Made by a program: the position numbers and the translations under genes. The notes below the pieces were generated by a model. That model worked only from the letters and a program-made list of their open reading frames with translations. It ran no database searches and was not told where the DNA came from. Below, piece after piece: positions 7,801 to 16,543 of a DNA stretch of 21,342 bases. The stretch comes from Balneolales bacterium (GTDB lineage Bacteria; Bacteroidota; Rhodothermia; Balneolales; Natronogracilivirgulaceae): assembly GCA_007116685.1 (NCBI GenBank), contig SKIC01000228.1:1-21342 (forward strand), in the 5' to 3' direction. Within the stretch, counting starts at the first letter, position 1. Every line of letters begins with the position of its first letter.

Positions 7801-10800
7801 GCATCCGTCAGAATATCATCCCGTTCATAAAAACGAGACGGCTCAACCTGATCCAAATCTCTTGCTTGCTTCAATTGATTCAGCACTCCAAGAACAATAT
7901 TCACAGAGTTAGAATCCGGCATCCAAATCATTTCGGTTTCGCGATCAATCGTTGCCTGGTCTAAATTGTCAGAATACGGCTGGAATGGATAACTGCGGTC
8001 CGTTGGTGTAATTGGCTGGCGATATTCGTAATAATTATCCGTTAGATCGTTACCGAAACGTAATACCAATTCGATTTCATCTCTACTGTCGTAGCCTTCG
8101 CCGTGCACAAACATTCTCATGTTGGAGTAATTCAGCAAATTCAGACCACCGGAATAGTTTCTGCGGATAAAGCGCATATCTTCCGAGCGCATATCTTCCA
8201 CATTCAGAAGCAAAGACTGCTCATTCTCATTCAGAATATCCTGCTGACCACGAGATTGAGAGCGAATGGCTCCTTTTGGAATTCTGTACGGAATTGGCAT
8301 TCTGGAGGAGTTTTCCTCAAAGTTGATGGTTGCAACCTCAAATACAGTATTATCATTGGGAAGCTCAGTCAATTCCGGTGCTGTTCTCCAGTCGTTACCC
8401 ACCAACTCAAAAGTTGCAAAACGCATGGTGAAAGGCTCTCTGTAGCCAGACATCCAGAATCTCATGTGTGTTACGCGCTCTAAATCTTCAATATTTCCAA
8501 CCTGCCTTGCATATTCTCTGAGCGGAATACGAACCAAATACCATCTGTTTTCAGGTCGTGGTCCATCTATTCTATCTACTACATAATTCGTACCGATTCT
8601 CATTGATGAGGTATCTGCCGGGTTGATTGGGATCTCAAACTGGAAATAGGAATCTTCGAGATTAACGGTCGCTGGATTTAGCAAACCTTCTGTGTCTGGA
8701 CGGTTTGTGATGGCGTTTGAATTTCCATCGGCACGGGCTGTGTTTCCTTCGTAATAGCCAAACATACGATGAAAACGTTTGTTCAGCGGTAAACCATCCA
8801 ACATAGGATTTTCGTAATAGACGAAACGGTCGTTTGATGGGTCATTTATGATTTGTTCTAATCTTTCAGGCTGATCAGCAAATTGAGCCCGCATTAAATC
8901 CAGCCATTCTGCAAAAAGAACTTGCTCGTTTTGATCACCAAGCGATGAATGTGCGCCATCCAACCCTATATCTTCCAAAACTAAGTTCTCGGTTGAAAAT
9001 ACACCCGATAAATCCTGAGCATCGCGCTGTAAATAAGAACGTCCAGAAGGTCCAACTACTACAGATCTTCCGGATAAACGTGCTCTGCCAATTCCATCTT
9101 CCGTATTTAATCGGTTATTTGGGATGATGTCTTCGCTCACTCGTCCCAAATCGATATAAATACTCCCCTCATAATCTTGAAAATCACCGGCCGTAGCTTC
9201 GCGACCTTCGGGTAATAAAGGCTGTACCCAAAATTCGATAAACTCGATATTACTCTGGCGCAAGTTATCTAATCCGCTCGGTAGTGTTGTGGTCATACCA
9301 CCCCACATTCGGTCCCTTTCGTTATCCAAAAGATTTCTCAGGTCAGCATTATACATGTACTGCCCTCGATCGCGGGGATTGTAATAAATGTCGAGCGTTT
9401 GCAGTCTGTTTTCCTGAGTGAGTACGTCACGATTTGGAAATACATCTGTAACTTCAATCGGTCTGGTTTCCGCAAATTGGGATGGATCCACACCAAGCCT
9501 TCTCTGTACGTTTAAGCCTATTTGGTACCAACTGAATTGGGCTCGTAAATCTGCTCGCTCTATCCGGGCAGGAAGTCCACTGATTGGTGCATCCAAATCA
9601 CCGTCAAATCCTGGAATGGCGTGTGGCGGAGCAGCAAGATGCCAACGTGATGGACTCAAAAAGGAAACGGTTCTCTTAGAACCTTCAAAATCATCGATGA
9701 AAGAGAGTCCACTTTCTTCATCCGGGAAAAGTCGCCCGGCATCAATGGCACGATTCACAGCAGAAGTTTGAGCCACACCGGGATTTAATTGTGCAAATTC
9801 GCCACTCAAAGTAATTCTGGAATCTGCTCTGGTTTGTAGCAAGGGAACCCAATCAATGGCTCTGGTAAGCCAGGGAGCATCAAATTGCGCACGAGCATCG
9901 AAACCAATTATCGAATTATTAATTGGTTCTTCACCAACCGGAATTTTGTCTTGCAGTGGACGCTCAGTGAGCCTGAAATATGTTGAACCCAAACGGATAT
10001 TATCATTCACCTTATATTCGGCTCGCAATCCCGTGAACGTAGTCTGCTGAATTTGCAGAATTTGATTGCTCTCATAGTCGATGGTCAATTCAACACCACT
10101 ACTTAAATGTGCAGGATTTGTGATGAGGATGTTACCCATCGAGTAATCAACTTCGTAATCCACCCCTTCGGTAAGTTCGCGCCCATTTGCCCGAACTCTT
10201 ACAGAACCTTCTACCAGAGCAATTCCCAAATAGTAACTATCCTGAACACCACCACGTGTAATCCCTTTTATGCGATAGATATTATCCTTTGAACTTTGCT
10301 GCGCATTGGATTGCGTTCCGGTGTACAATTCCTCAAAAACGAATCTATTTATAGCGTCTTCTTTATCAGCATCAGAGAGATTACTATTTTCTATTATTTC
10401 CCTGATTCTATCGCCAAATGGTTCTAGATAAGGGAAAATAATTCTGCCTCGTAAAGCATCTAATGTCCCGGTTCCAAAATCTACCTGATTATCTGCTCCC
10501 GGCTCTCCCTGAGAATTCACTCTATCCAAACCAAGGTCTCTTAAAAGAATATTTCCCAAGCCCGGCAAGTTGGTTTGATCAGTGTTAGAACCGGTGAAAA
10601 ATATATCAAGTTCAAGACTTTCACGACTGAGATTAGTAGCATTTAAAGAATAGACGTTTCTCATCATCAAGGGCCAGGCTTTGGATGATGGTGAAATAGT
10701 TGACGGTCGAAGAAGTTTCAGCACCATTCTATCGCTATCACCAAGGTTGATATCACCAACTTCTACCCTGCCTGTTTGCGGCGAGTTATAGGTGTATGAT

Positions 10801-12227
10801 ACCGCAAGTGCTTGCCTGTCGTTGAGGCGTGTATTTAAGTGAACTATACCGAGATATTCATCCAAGATGTAATCGATACCTTCTTCCAGAGGGATAAAGA
10901 ATCCTTCTTCAAACTCATCACTTGAAACGCCTAAATCAGAAGCGGAAACCCCAACACTAGGATCTCTGAATTGTTCTAAAAACCCGTCAGGAAAAATATC
11001 ATTGTCTGGATTCGGCAAGCCAAAACCGTCTCCTAAATCATTGACGCCTAAATCAACCAAAGCCATCGCACGTCTTTGTCCCTCAACCGATTGTCCCTGA
11101 ATATTTAGTACATAGAGATCTATTCTTTCAATACTTCCGAATAAATTAATACGTGAGTTGGGATCAGCCATAGAATTTTCAAACTCTTGAAGAGCATAGA
11201 AATCGATAAAAAAGTGGCGGTCAACGTTATAGGCTGTAGGACGAATTTCGAATTGATTTTCTTGAGAACCACCGGAAATTGTTTGAGATTCACCGCTACC
11301 TTCTTGTTGAGAAACAACGGAAGTCAATGTTAAGGGACCAAATTGCGCTACAGATTTAATCCCAAACAAGGCCGAACCACCCCGCACCAAAGAGTTTCCC
11401 GTTTCCATAGAAACGTTACCCATCTCAATACGCTGTATGATTTCATCCTCATACCCCTCATAAACTATACTCAATCTATTCTGATAATTGAATGTTCGCT
11501 CTGTATCCCAGTCGGTTCGGATGAAAAGTTTATCCCCAATAGTACCCTGTATATTCAATTGCAGATTTTGATTAAATAAGGGATCCACACGATTTTGCTG
11601 ATCAGGCGGTATTGCAGGGTCTTCGGTTCTGGAAATAGTAGCACCTACATTCATATTGGCCGAACCGGTAACTCGCAGATTCACCTCAGGACGTCCGAAA
11701 ATGGTAGTAAAAGCTGAACTTTCGCCTCCCGGAATCTGAATGGTGAAATCTAGTAACCCACGGCGTGTTTGTCTGCGGCGCTCAGCTTCGTCAATAAGAT
11801 TTTGCCAGTTTGTGGATTTGGCATTACGCAGACTTTCCGATTTAAACTCATCAAAATCCATCACTCGCTGATATCCGGAGTCAAAACCGTGTATCGTTTT
11901 ACGTGCTATGTAATTGCCAAGCGAGTCTTTTTCTACTTCAGTTTGAACCTGATTATCCGGAATCTGGACAAAACGACTTCTGCTCCTTGGAAAAGGATTG
12001 CTCATGATGTCGGAGCGTACACGTGGAACACGCAAAGAATCAGGCACTCTGGATAATTCGGGCGTTGCAAGCGTGTCTGATGCTACTGAAATTGTATCAG
12101 ACACAACTTTGGTATCAGATTCAGAGGCAAAAGCAGACCTCTCCTGTAGAAGCAGACAGAGACCTAATAGAAATACCGCCGCAGAAAAACCTTTTCTTCT
12201 TACTAAAATGAAACGCAAAAGGACCAA
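4869..12227 (-). CDS. sprA: SprA, outer-membrane translocon of the type IX secretion system
   Basis: A 2452-residue protein of the SprA (Sov) family, whose Flavobacterium member forms a single 36-strand outer-membrane barrel, the protein-conducting channel of type IX secretion. The N-terminus has a basic region (LVRRK), a hydrophobic core and a likely signal-peptidase site after AFA (about residue 34). Family-typical segments follow: FTTIFGRPEVNLRVTGSANM (about 174-193), DWDTERTFNYQN, IEMGNVSMETGNSLVRGG and LFGIKSVAQFGPLTL. The rest alternates beta-strands and polar loops to the end. The frame is closed by TAA directly upstream (12228-12230) and no ATG exists near the start, so initiation must use TTG at 12225-12227 or the in-frame TTG at 12216-12218; both keep the signal peptide. 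An R/Q-rich insertion lies at about 1929-1979. The lipoprotein and TonB receptor genes follow 58 bp downstream; lptF diverges upstream. Confidence 0.93.
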   Translation of the reverse strand: MVLLRFILVRRKGFSAAVFLLGLCLLLQERSAFASESDTKVVSDTISVASDTLATPELSRVPDSLRVPRVRSDIMSNPFPRSRSRFVQIPDNQVQTEVEKDSLGNYIARKTIHGFDSGYQRVMDFDEFKSESLRNAKSTNWQNLIDEAERRRQTRRGLLDFTIQIPGGESSAFTTIFGRPEVNLRVTGSANMNVGATISRTEDPAIPPDQQNRVDPLFNQNLQLNIQGTIGDKLFIRTDWDTERTFNYQNRLSIVYEGYEDEIIQRIEMGNVSMETGNSLVRGGSALFGIKSVAQFGPLTLTSVVSQQEGSGESQTISGGSQENQFEIRPTAYNVDRHFFIDFYALQEFENSMADPNSRINLFGSIERIDLYVLNIQGQSVEGQRRAMALVDLGVNDLGDGFGLPNPDNDIFPDGFLEQFRDPSVGVSASDLGVSSDEFEEGFFIPLEEGIDYILDEYLGIVHLNTRLNDRQALAVSYTYNSPQTGRVEVGDINLGDSDRMVLKLLRPSTISPSSKAWPLMMRNVYSLNATNLSRESLELDIFFTGSNTDQTNLPGLGNILLRDLGLDRVNSQGEPGADNQVDFGTGTLDALRGRIIFPYLEPFGDRIREIIENSNLSDADKEDAINRFVFEELYTGTQSNAQQSSKDNIYRIKGITRGGVQDSYYLGIALVEGSVRVRANGRELTEGVDYEVDYSMGNILITNPAHLSSGVELTIDYESNQILQIQQTTFTGLRAEYKVNDNIRLGSTYFRLTERPLQDKIPVGEEPINNSIIGFDARAQFDAPWLTRAIDWVPLLQTRADSRITLSGEFAQLNPGVAQTSAVNRAIDAGRLFPDEESGLSFIDDFEGSKRTVSFLSPSRWHLAAPPHAIPGFDGDLDAPISGLPARIERADLRAQFSWYQIGLNVQRRLGVDPSQFAETRPIEVTDVFPNRDVLTQENRLQTLDIYYNPRDRGQYMYNADLRNLLDNERDRMWGGMTTTLPSGLDNLRQSNIEFIEFWVQPLLPEGREATAGDFQDYEGSIYIDLGRVSEDIIPNNRLNTEDGIGRARLSGRSVVVGPSGRSYLQRDAQDLSGVFSTENLVLEDIGLDGAHSSLGDQNEQVLFAEWLDLMRAQFADQPERLEQIINDPSNDRFVYYENPMLDGLPLNKRFHRMFGYYEGNTARADGNSNAITNRPDTEGLLNPATVNLEDSYFQFEIPINPADTSSMRIGTNYVVDRIDGPRPENRWYLVRIPLREYARQVGNIEDLERVTHMRFWMSGYREPFTMRFATFELVGNDWRTAPELTELPNDNTVFEVATINFEENSSRMPIPYRIPKGAIRSQSRGQQDILNENEQSLLLNVEDMRSEDMRFIRRNYSGGLNLLNYSNMRMFVHGEGYDSRDEIELVLRFGNDLTDNYYEYRQPITPTDRSYPFQPYSDNLDQATIDRETEMIWMPDSNSVNIVLGVLNQLKQARDLDQVEPSRFYERDDILTDAVPGAIVGIKGNPSLSRVTEFGIGVRNPHSRGKDSERRTNNRGKPSLDAEVWVNELRVSGFEDQKGWAANVRAQVQMADFASLNASLNRSTDGFGSLDSRLGDRQMSDRQSLDLSTTVNLHRFIPERYGWNIPVTLTMRQNESTPRFLPREGDIRYSDFVNAIRASDLPEEEQQFQIDQRLLEIQTYSEAYSINLSNISKRNSESRWAQYTLDNLQLSYVYNTTHQRDPNNIFNDGWNYRTGVNYRLNVRDVRLVRPFTWMDEVPVLRYISDVGFAYVPASVSTSATLDRRYNESQRRNFGDQDPFNIQQTHNFDLRNNFALNYNLTQSISTSFSANTSFNLANTGIQVIDEETGEFRIIPTFETFENIISNDTINARRSDYQESYSINWRPRLNNIQALDWFNYSASYRGQFRWNNAPEGSGLGATLANSYNFDQSPEIRMQNLFKKMNWYDQMVRLDEQEQRDRQRARQQARQQRQREREARQNQANNGGLTQVQPGTQTSRQNAAPQDSDFDLAEELRYYGRRVIVSMMSMQNLNISYSQSGSSSQAGFAGGPELWYMFNNEDEPNFSPAFRYRVGLQNNIPISQIVQPDDPDRVFDFNQRDTKTDNLTIRTGLRPNRDINIDLDWNVGWDVTNAITYRVSPDSISTTVNQSGNLTASAWAFGGGGYTSFFRSQLQRAFDQIDETTQIVNESDRDALLSPTSLTSDFRSAYVGYGVGPFGERGFLPIPLPNWRITWSGWERRVDFLSRYITRASLTHAYTGRYRTGWALNLDEGELVSPNVGRYSSQFPRPQFQARNVNIERRFSPVIGLNLTWVNNLRTNIQYDHSTVTSFSPSNNSVLERTQQGVRLTANYSKRGFQLPFLQRFSNQLDLQLTVSYLMDSQETFRLNQDLADALDANPSELIRDVNEFSPGIPDVQGDTRIQITPTIGYQFSQTVKASFEYSYRQLIPKSSNIFPRVDQDIRFNIVVSIRSS

Positions 12228-12453
12228 TTAAAAAAAATTATTCGGTAAATGAGATTCAAGGACAGTAGCAATTTCGCAATAGGCAATTCAGGTTTAGATA
12301 TGCAAAATAATGTGGCAGACAATAAAGGTCTTTAAGATATGTTTATCGAGCATGTGTGAAAGATAGAAAAAATTCACCATTTTTAGTGTTCTACACGGGT
12401 TGTAATAATAGCCAGTTTTATAACCTGCATCAATTTTTTTTGTGTTTCTTTAA
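12228..12453. promoter_or_regulatory. Divergent regulatory region between sprA and lptF
   Basis: This AT-rich 226-bp gap must hold the promoters for sprA (leftward) and lptF (rightward). No full TTTG/TAnnTTTG promoter is found on either strand. The nearest leftward -7 candidate is the one-mismatch TTATTTTG at 12303-12310. GCAAT occurs three times at 7-8 nt spacing (12268-12272, 12276-12280, 12283-12287). A T8 run precedes the lptF start. No convincing small gene is present. Confidence 0.5.
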
Positions 12454-13917
12454 ATGGCATTTGTAAGCAAACTCCAATTAGATATTCTTAAAAGACATAC
12501 AGGTCCTTTCCTGTTCTGTTTTTTAACCATAATGTTTCTACTGCTCATGCAGTTTTTGATACAGTTCATAGAACATTTGGTTGGAAAGGATATTCCTTTA
12601 TTAGTCATTTTTGAGCTCATAGCAACCAATTTGGCTTATATGGTGGTTCTGGCTGTACCAATGGCTGTGCTTGTTGCCACCCTGATTGCTTTCGGGAAAT
12701 TTGCCGAAAATTCAGAATTAGCTGCTACCAAAGCCGCAGGTATTAACCCCATACGTTTAATATTGCCTGTTATTGCAGTTGCTGCCTTATTGTCTGTCTT
12801 TTTAATGTGGTTCTCAAATGAAGTGCTTCCCGAGGCAAATTATAAAGCCCGCGCGCTTTTTATTGATATCCGGATGAAAAAACCGGGGTTTGATTTGAGA
12901 GAAAATGAGTTTTATGACGGATTAGATGGCTATACCTTTTTAGTGAGAGAAGTATCTGCTGCGGATGATTCGCTTTTTCAAATCACTCTTTTTCAGGATG
13001 CTTCCCAAAACAGAGATCGGGCCGTAATTAAAGCCGATCGTGGTTTTTTGGAATCCAACGAAGAATTAATGCTCCTCACTCTTCACTTGGAAAATGGAAC
13101 TATATTGCGCCATCTGAGCCGGTCTGGTACTCGCGGCGTTGTTTTGGAAGAAACCTCATTCGACAGATACCGAATCAGTTTTGATATTTCTGATTTATCA
13201 TTCTCCAGAACCAATCCCGAGCGGAGACGACGGGATGGCAGAACCATGAGAATTCAAGCCATGCGGGCTGTTATAGATTCTCTTCAGGCCGAAAAAAACC
13301 ACGAAATTGAGCAATATATTGACCGCACAGCCAATCTGCATGTCAGGTCTTTGCATACCCTGCCAACCGATGTTTCTCCTCAGGAAGAAGAAGATTTATT
13401 GACCTACGGCGCCATAGACTTTCAGGATATTCCGGAGAGAAACACATTCGCTACTATCCCACCCATAGAAACTAATTTTTTTACGCTGAACCAGCTTCAG
13501 AATTTGAGTTCTCAAACCAGTACCGCTCAACAAGGTTTACTCGGTTTCCGAAACACCTTATCTCGTTTGGAGAATCTTAGTTCAAGTTTGACTTGGCGCA
13601 GCGAGCGAATTGCCAGCTTTGCCGTTGAAATCCACAAAAAAATATCTCTACCGGTAGCCTGTATTATTTTTGCGCTTGTAGGAGCTCCACTAGGTATGCT
13701 AACCAAGAAGGGGAATTTGGGCGTAAACGCTCTCATTGCTACTGTTTTATTTACGTTTTACTGGATTTCCATCATTCAAGGTGAAAAACTGGCAGATAGG
13801 CTTATTATTTCTCCATTTACCGGAATGTGGTTTGCAAACATTTTGCTATTTATACTCGGTCTCATTTTAATGGCGCGAATTTCCCGGGAGTATTTATGGC
13901 CGGGAGGCAAATCCTGA
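12454..13917 (+). CDS. lptF: LPS export permease, LptF-like
   Basis: A 487-residue LptF/LptG (YjgP/YjgQ) family inner-membrane permease, which pairs with a second permease and the LptB ATPase to extract lipopolysaccharide and pass it to the periplasmic bridge. Three N-terminal helices (about 18-38, 48-80, 101-120) enclose the conserved GKFAENSELAATKAAGI (81-97), a cytoplasmic coupling segment. A periplasmic jelly-roll follows, then three helices (about 398-417, 423-443, 455-475). E. coli members have about 360 residues; the extra length is a hydrophilic, helix-prone insertion at about 255-390. Position first in the pair, and the GKDIP and AVPMAVLV segments, favour the LptF side, but the two names are not firmly separable here. 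An in-frame TAA lies directly before the ATG, fixing the upstream limit. lptG begins 3 nt after the stop. Confidence 0.88.
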   Translation: MAFVSKLQLDILKRHTGPFLFCFLTIMFLLLMQFLIQFIEHLVGKDIPLLVIFELIATNLAYMVVLAVPMAVLVATLIAFGKFAENSELAATKAAGINPIRLILPVIAVAALLSVFLMWFSNEVLPEANYKARALFIDIRMKKPGFDLRENEFYDGLDGYTFLVREVSAADDSLFQITLFQDASQNRDRAVIKADRGFLESNEELMLLTLHLENGTILRHLSRSGTRGVVLEETSFDRYRISFDISDLSFSRTNPERRRRDGRTMRIQAMRAVIDSLQAEKNHEIEQYIDRTANLHVRSLHTLPTDVSPQEEEDLLTYGAIDFQDIPERNTFATIPPIETNFFTLNQLQNLSSQTSTAQQGLLGFRNTLSRLENLSSSLTWRSERIASFAVEIHKKISLPVACIIFALVGAPLGMLTKKGNLGVNALIATVLFTFYWISIIQGEKLADRLIISPFTGMWFANILLFILGLILMARISREYLWPGGKS

Positions 13918-13920
13918 TTC

Positions 13921-15003
13921 ATGTTTACTCGTTTTGATCGCTATATCATCATCAGATTATTCAGCATTACACTTTTTGTTCTCGCTGCCTTGGTTTTTGT
14001 ATTCATCATCATTGATTTTTCCGAAAACAGTGACAGTTTCACCGATCGCGGAGCATCTCTAGCCGAAATATGGGGTAAATACTACCTGAATTACATCCCT
14101 GAAATGGTTCGTTTAGTTACCCCCGTTGCCGTTTTCATTGCCTGCTTATTGCTTACGGGACAAATGTCTGAGCGACTGGAAATCATTGCGCTCAAGGCAG
14201 CCGGAATTTCACTTTATCGTTTATTAGTGCCCTATTTGCTTTTCGCTACCATGGTTGCCGGCGGACTTAGTTATTTGGATGGCTATGTGGTTCCGGAATC
14301 AAACAGCATACGATTTGAATTTGAGCGAGAATACATCAACAAAAGATCAGACCGAATCGACAGGAACAGGATTTACAGACAGGAATCTCCTGACCGTCTG
14401 CTACGTGTAAATTACTTTGATTCCAGAGAATCTATTGCTTACCGGATTGCTCTCTACAGTTTTCAGGAAGGGAAATTGGTTGAAAAAGTTGAAGCAAGCA
14501 GAATGACTTATTTGCCTGAAGAAGAAGTTTGGGAGTTTATCAATGTGCAACATCGTGCTTTTAATCCCTTAGGCTATGACTTGGAACAGCTGCCCAGTAA
14601 AAAAATGAGCTTAAATTTGCTTCCAAGAGATATTGGTCGGAGTACCTCGGATGTTTATCAATTGACCTACCCTGAAATCCGTAATTACATAGAATCTATT
14701 GAGCGTAGTGGCGCAGGTGGTATTAATGTTCCCAAAGTTCAGTTTTATGGAAAACTCTTTTACCCGTTTTCCGTGATTGTGGTAACACTCATCGGTGTTT
14801 GCTTAGCCTCGGTACGCCGGCGTGGCGGGCGCGGGGTTCACGTTGCCGCTGGTCTGGCTATCAGTTTTATTTATCTCGTAACCATGAAAATGGCAGAACC
14901 CTTTGGATATTCGGGCACCATTGACCCGTTCTGGGCTGCCCTTATCCCCCATCTTATATTCTTTTTTGCCGGCATTGTATTGTTGTTCAACACCCGTAAA
15001 TAG
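13921..15003 (+). CDS. lptG: LPS export permease, LptG-like
   Basis: A 360-residue second member of the LptF/LptG family, of standard length. It starts MFTRFDRYIIIRLF, similar to the LDRYI start of LptG. Helices lie at about 12-32, 60-80 and 100-120. The coupling segment is GQMSERLEIIALKAAGISLYR (80-100). The periplasmic domain follows, then three C-terminal helices (about 278-298, 302-322, 333-356), with the basic cytoplasmic loop RRRGGRG between the first two. The gene starts 3 nt after lptF ends, so the two are co-transcribed and their products should form the heterodimeric channel of the inner-membrane LPS extractor. It is followed by 139 bp with no strong terminator before rsmB, so read-through into rsmB is possible. 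Confidence 0.9.
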   Translation: MFTRFDRYIIIRLFSITLFVLAALVFVFIIIDFSENSDSFTDRGASLAEIWGKYYLNYIPEMVRLVTPVAVFIACLLLTGQMSERLEIIALKAAGISLYRLLVPYLLFATMVAGGLSYLDGYVVPESNSIRFEFEREYINKRSDRIDRNRIYRQESPDRLLRVNYFDSRESIAYRIALYSFQEGKLVEKVEASRMTYLPEEEVWEFINVQHRAFNPLGYDLEQLPSKKMSLNLLPRDIGRSTSDVYQLTYPEIRNYIESIERSGAGGINVPKVQFYGKLFYPFSVIVVTLIGVCLASVRRRGGRGVHVAAGLAISFIYLVTMKMAEPFGYSGTIDPFWAALIPHLIFFFAGIVLLFNTRK

Positions 15004-15142
15004 CCGGTTAATCTTATTTATTCTAATTCTTGAGGTTTCTGAGTTTGCTTACATATTTATTAGCAAGTTCTGCCACATTTTTTGTGGAAAATTATGTAAA
15101 TTATAAGGCTAGAAACGTTTACTAATAAACAGGTATCACAAC

Positions 15143-16462
15143 TTGGAAAAGACACAGAACGCAAGATTTACAAGCATCCAAATTCTCACACAGTTTGAAG
15201 AGACAAACAAACTGAACACCGAAGCCCTAAGCGACCTTGATGGCCAAAATCGTCAGCAAGCGAACGAGTACATTCAGGGCATTTTACGACGAAAAAGTTA
15301 CCTCGATTTCCTGATATCTGAATACAGCGCTGTTGGCGTAGACGAAATGAAGCCTTTCTTCAAAAATATCCTTCGCCTGGGTATGTACGATTTGATTTTC
15401 ATGGACGGAACCCCTGACTACGCTGCCATTAACGAAGCTGTAGAAATTGCAAAGCGTGAAATGAGCTCAAAAAGTGGCGATTTGACCAATGCCGTTCTTC
15501 GTAAAGTTCAGCGAGATATTGAAAAGCTTCCAAGACCAAAGTTTGAAGACAGAACCAAGCTGATTGCCACTACTTTCTCGCATCCTGAATGGATGGTTGA
15601 AAGATATGTTGCTCGCTTTGGCGAAAGAGAAGCTTTTCAATTGATGCAAGCCAACAACAAACGCCCGGATTATTATATCCGCGTAAATGGGCTTAAAACA
15701 AATGAGAAAAATTTCAAACTCAGATTAGAAAAAGCCGGAGTCGACTTCGAAGAGAGTGATTGGCTTCCCGGTTATTTCCGTGTTCAATCCTTGAACGAAA
15801 TTAGAAGCAAAGGCTGGTTTGAAAAAGGCTTATGCCAGGTTCAAGATATTGCTGCAGGATTCGCACCTACTATTTTAGACCCACAACCAGGCGAATCTGT
15901 TTACGATTTATGTGCTGCACCGGGAACAAAGACTATCGTTCTGGCAGATCTCATGCAAAACAAAGGAAATATTTTTTCTGTTGATGATGATGGAAACCGT
16001 ATTCCATTAATCGCTGAAAACGTGACCAATTACGGCGTTGATATCGTGAATGTGCAAAGAGCTGATATTACTCAGGAGCGTTTTAAACTCGCTAATGCAG
16101 TATTACTTGATGCACCTTGCTCAGGAACGGGTGTACTTAGCAAACGGGCGGATTTGCGCTGGAGACGTAAACCAGAGCAATTAGAAGAGTTCGTTAAACT
16201 ACAAGCCGAACTCCTCGATGCAGCTGGAAATATGGTTAGCAAAGGCGGTCGTCTCGTTTACTCTACCTGCTCTTTGGAGCCGGAAGAAAATATGGAGCAA
16301 GTAATGAACTTCCTCGATGAGTACGATAATTTCGAACTGGAAGACTTGAGCGATTACTTACCTGAAGAAGTTTTGGCCGATGAAGGTCTCTCCTACCAAA
16401 CTTTCCCTCACAAGCATAATTGTGACGGACACTTCGGAGTTCTCCTAAAACGAGTTAAATAA
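15143..16462 (+). CDS. rsmB: 16S rRNA (cytosine-C5)-methyltransferase RsmB
   Basis: A 439-residue enzyme that methylates C967 (E. coli numbering) of 16S rRNA with S-adenosylmethionine. The N-terminal NusB-like RNA-binding domain spans about 5-130 (RQQANEYIQGILRR, LGMYDLIFMDG, YAAINEAVEIAK). The Rossmann methyltransferase domain follows: SAM motif VYDLCAAPGTKT (253-264), motif IV DAPCSGTG with Cys326, and motif VI YSTCSLEPEEN with Cys376. The two cysteines are the pair used by RsmB-type m5C enzymes. The C-terminus FPHKHNCDGHFGVLLKR is typical. The frame is closed by TAG at 15110-15112 and contains no ATG before the domain begins, so TTG at 15143-15145 is the best start. Only a weak AGG lies upstream. 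A strong terminator follows at 16489-16519. The original Fmu/RsmB family name fits well. Confidence 0.93.
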   Translation: MEKTQNARFTSIQILTQFEETNKLNTEALSDLDGQNRQQANEYIQGILRRKSYLDFLISEYSAVGVDEMKPFFKNILRLGMYDLIFMDGTPDYAAINEAVEIAKREMSSKSGDLTNAVLRKVQRDIEKLPRPKFEDRTKLIATTFSHPEWMVERYVARFGEREAFQLMQANNKRPDYYIRVNGLKTNEKNFKLRLEKAGVDFEESDWLPGYFRVQSLNEIRSKGWFEKGLCQVQDIAAGFAPTILDPQPGESVYDLCAAPGTKTIVLADLMQNKGNIFSVDDDGNRIPLIAENVTNYGVDIVNVQRADITQERFKLANAVLLDAPCSGTGVLSKRADLRWRRKPEQLEEFVKLQAELLDAAGNMVSKGGRLVYSTCSLEPEENMEQVMNFLDEYDNFELEDLSDYLPEEVLADEGLSYQTFPHKHNCDGHFGVLLKRVK

Positions 16463-16488
16463 CCGATAGCATTTTTTAAATAATTTAT

Positions 16489-16519
16489 GACCAGTCGAGA
16501 TATTCGGCTGGTCTTTTTT
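16489..16519 (+). terminator. Intrinsic terminator after rsmB
   Basis: GACCAGTCGAG (16489-16499) pairs with TTCGGCTGGTC (16503-16513) over 11 bp, including two G-T wobbles, with an ATA loop. Six T residues follow (16514-16519). The hairpin starts 26 nt after the rsmB stop and ends 24 nt before the valS start. It should separate rsmB from valS or attenuate read-through into valS. Confidence 0.85.
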
Positions 16520-16543
16520 ATACCACAAATATTTTTATTCTCC

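Noticed and set aside
8103..8483. 126-codon plus-strand frame opposite sprA
   Set aside because: It is antisense to a conserved SprA segment and has the composition of a shadow frame; the other plus-strand frames at 9418-9771, 6273-6521 and 11769-12056 are the same.
15073..15087. CCACA/TGTGG hairpin with a T5 loop between lptG and rsmB
   Set aside because: The stem is only 5 bp and no T-tract follows, so it is not supported as a terminator.
16487..16543. Extended N-terminus of valS from the ATG at 16487
   Set aside because: It overlaps the rsmB terminator hairpin and T-run, and the peptide does not resemble any ValRS N-terminus; the family start MAQQDIPKHY begins at 16544.
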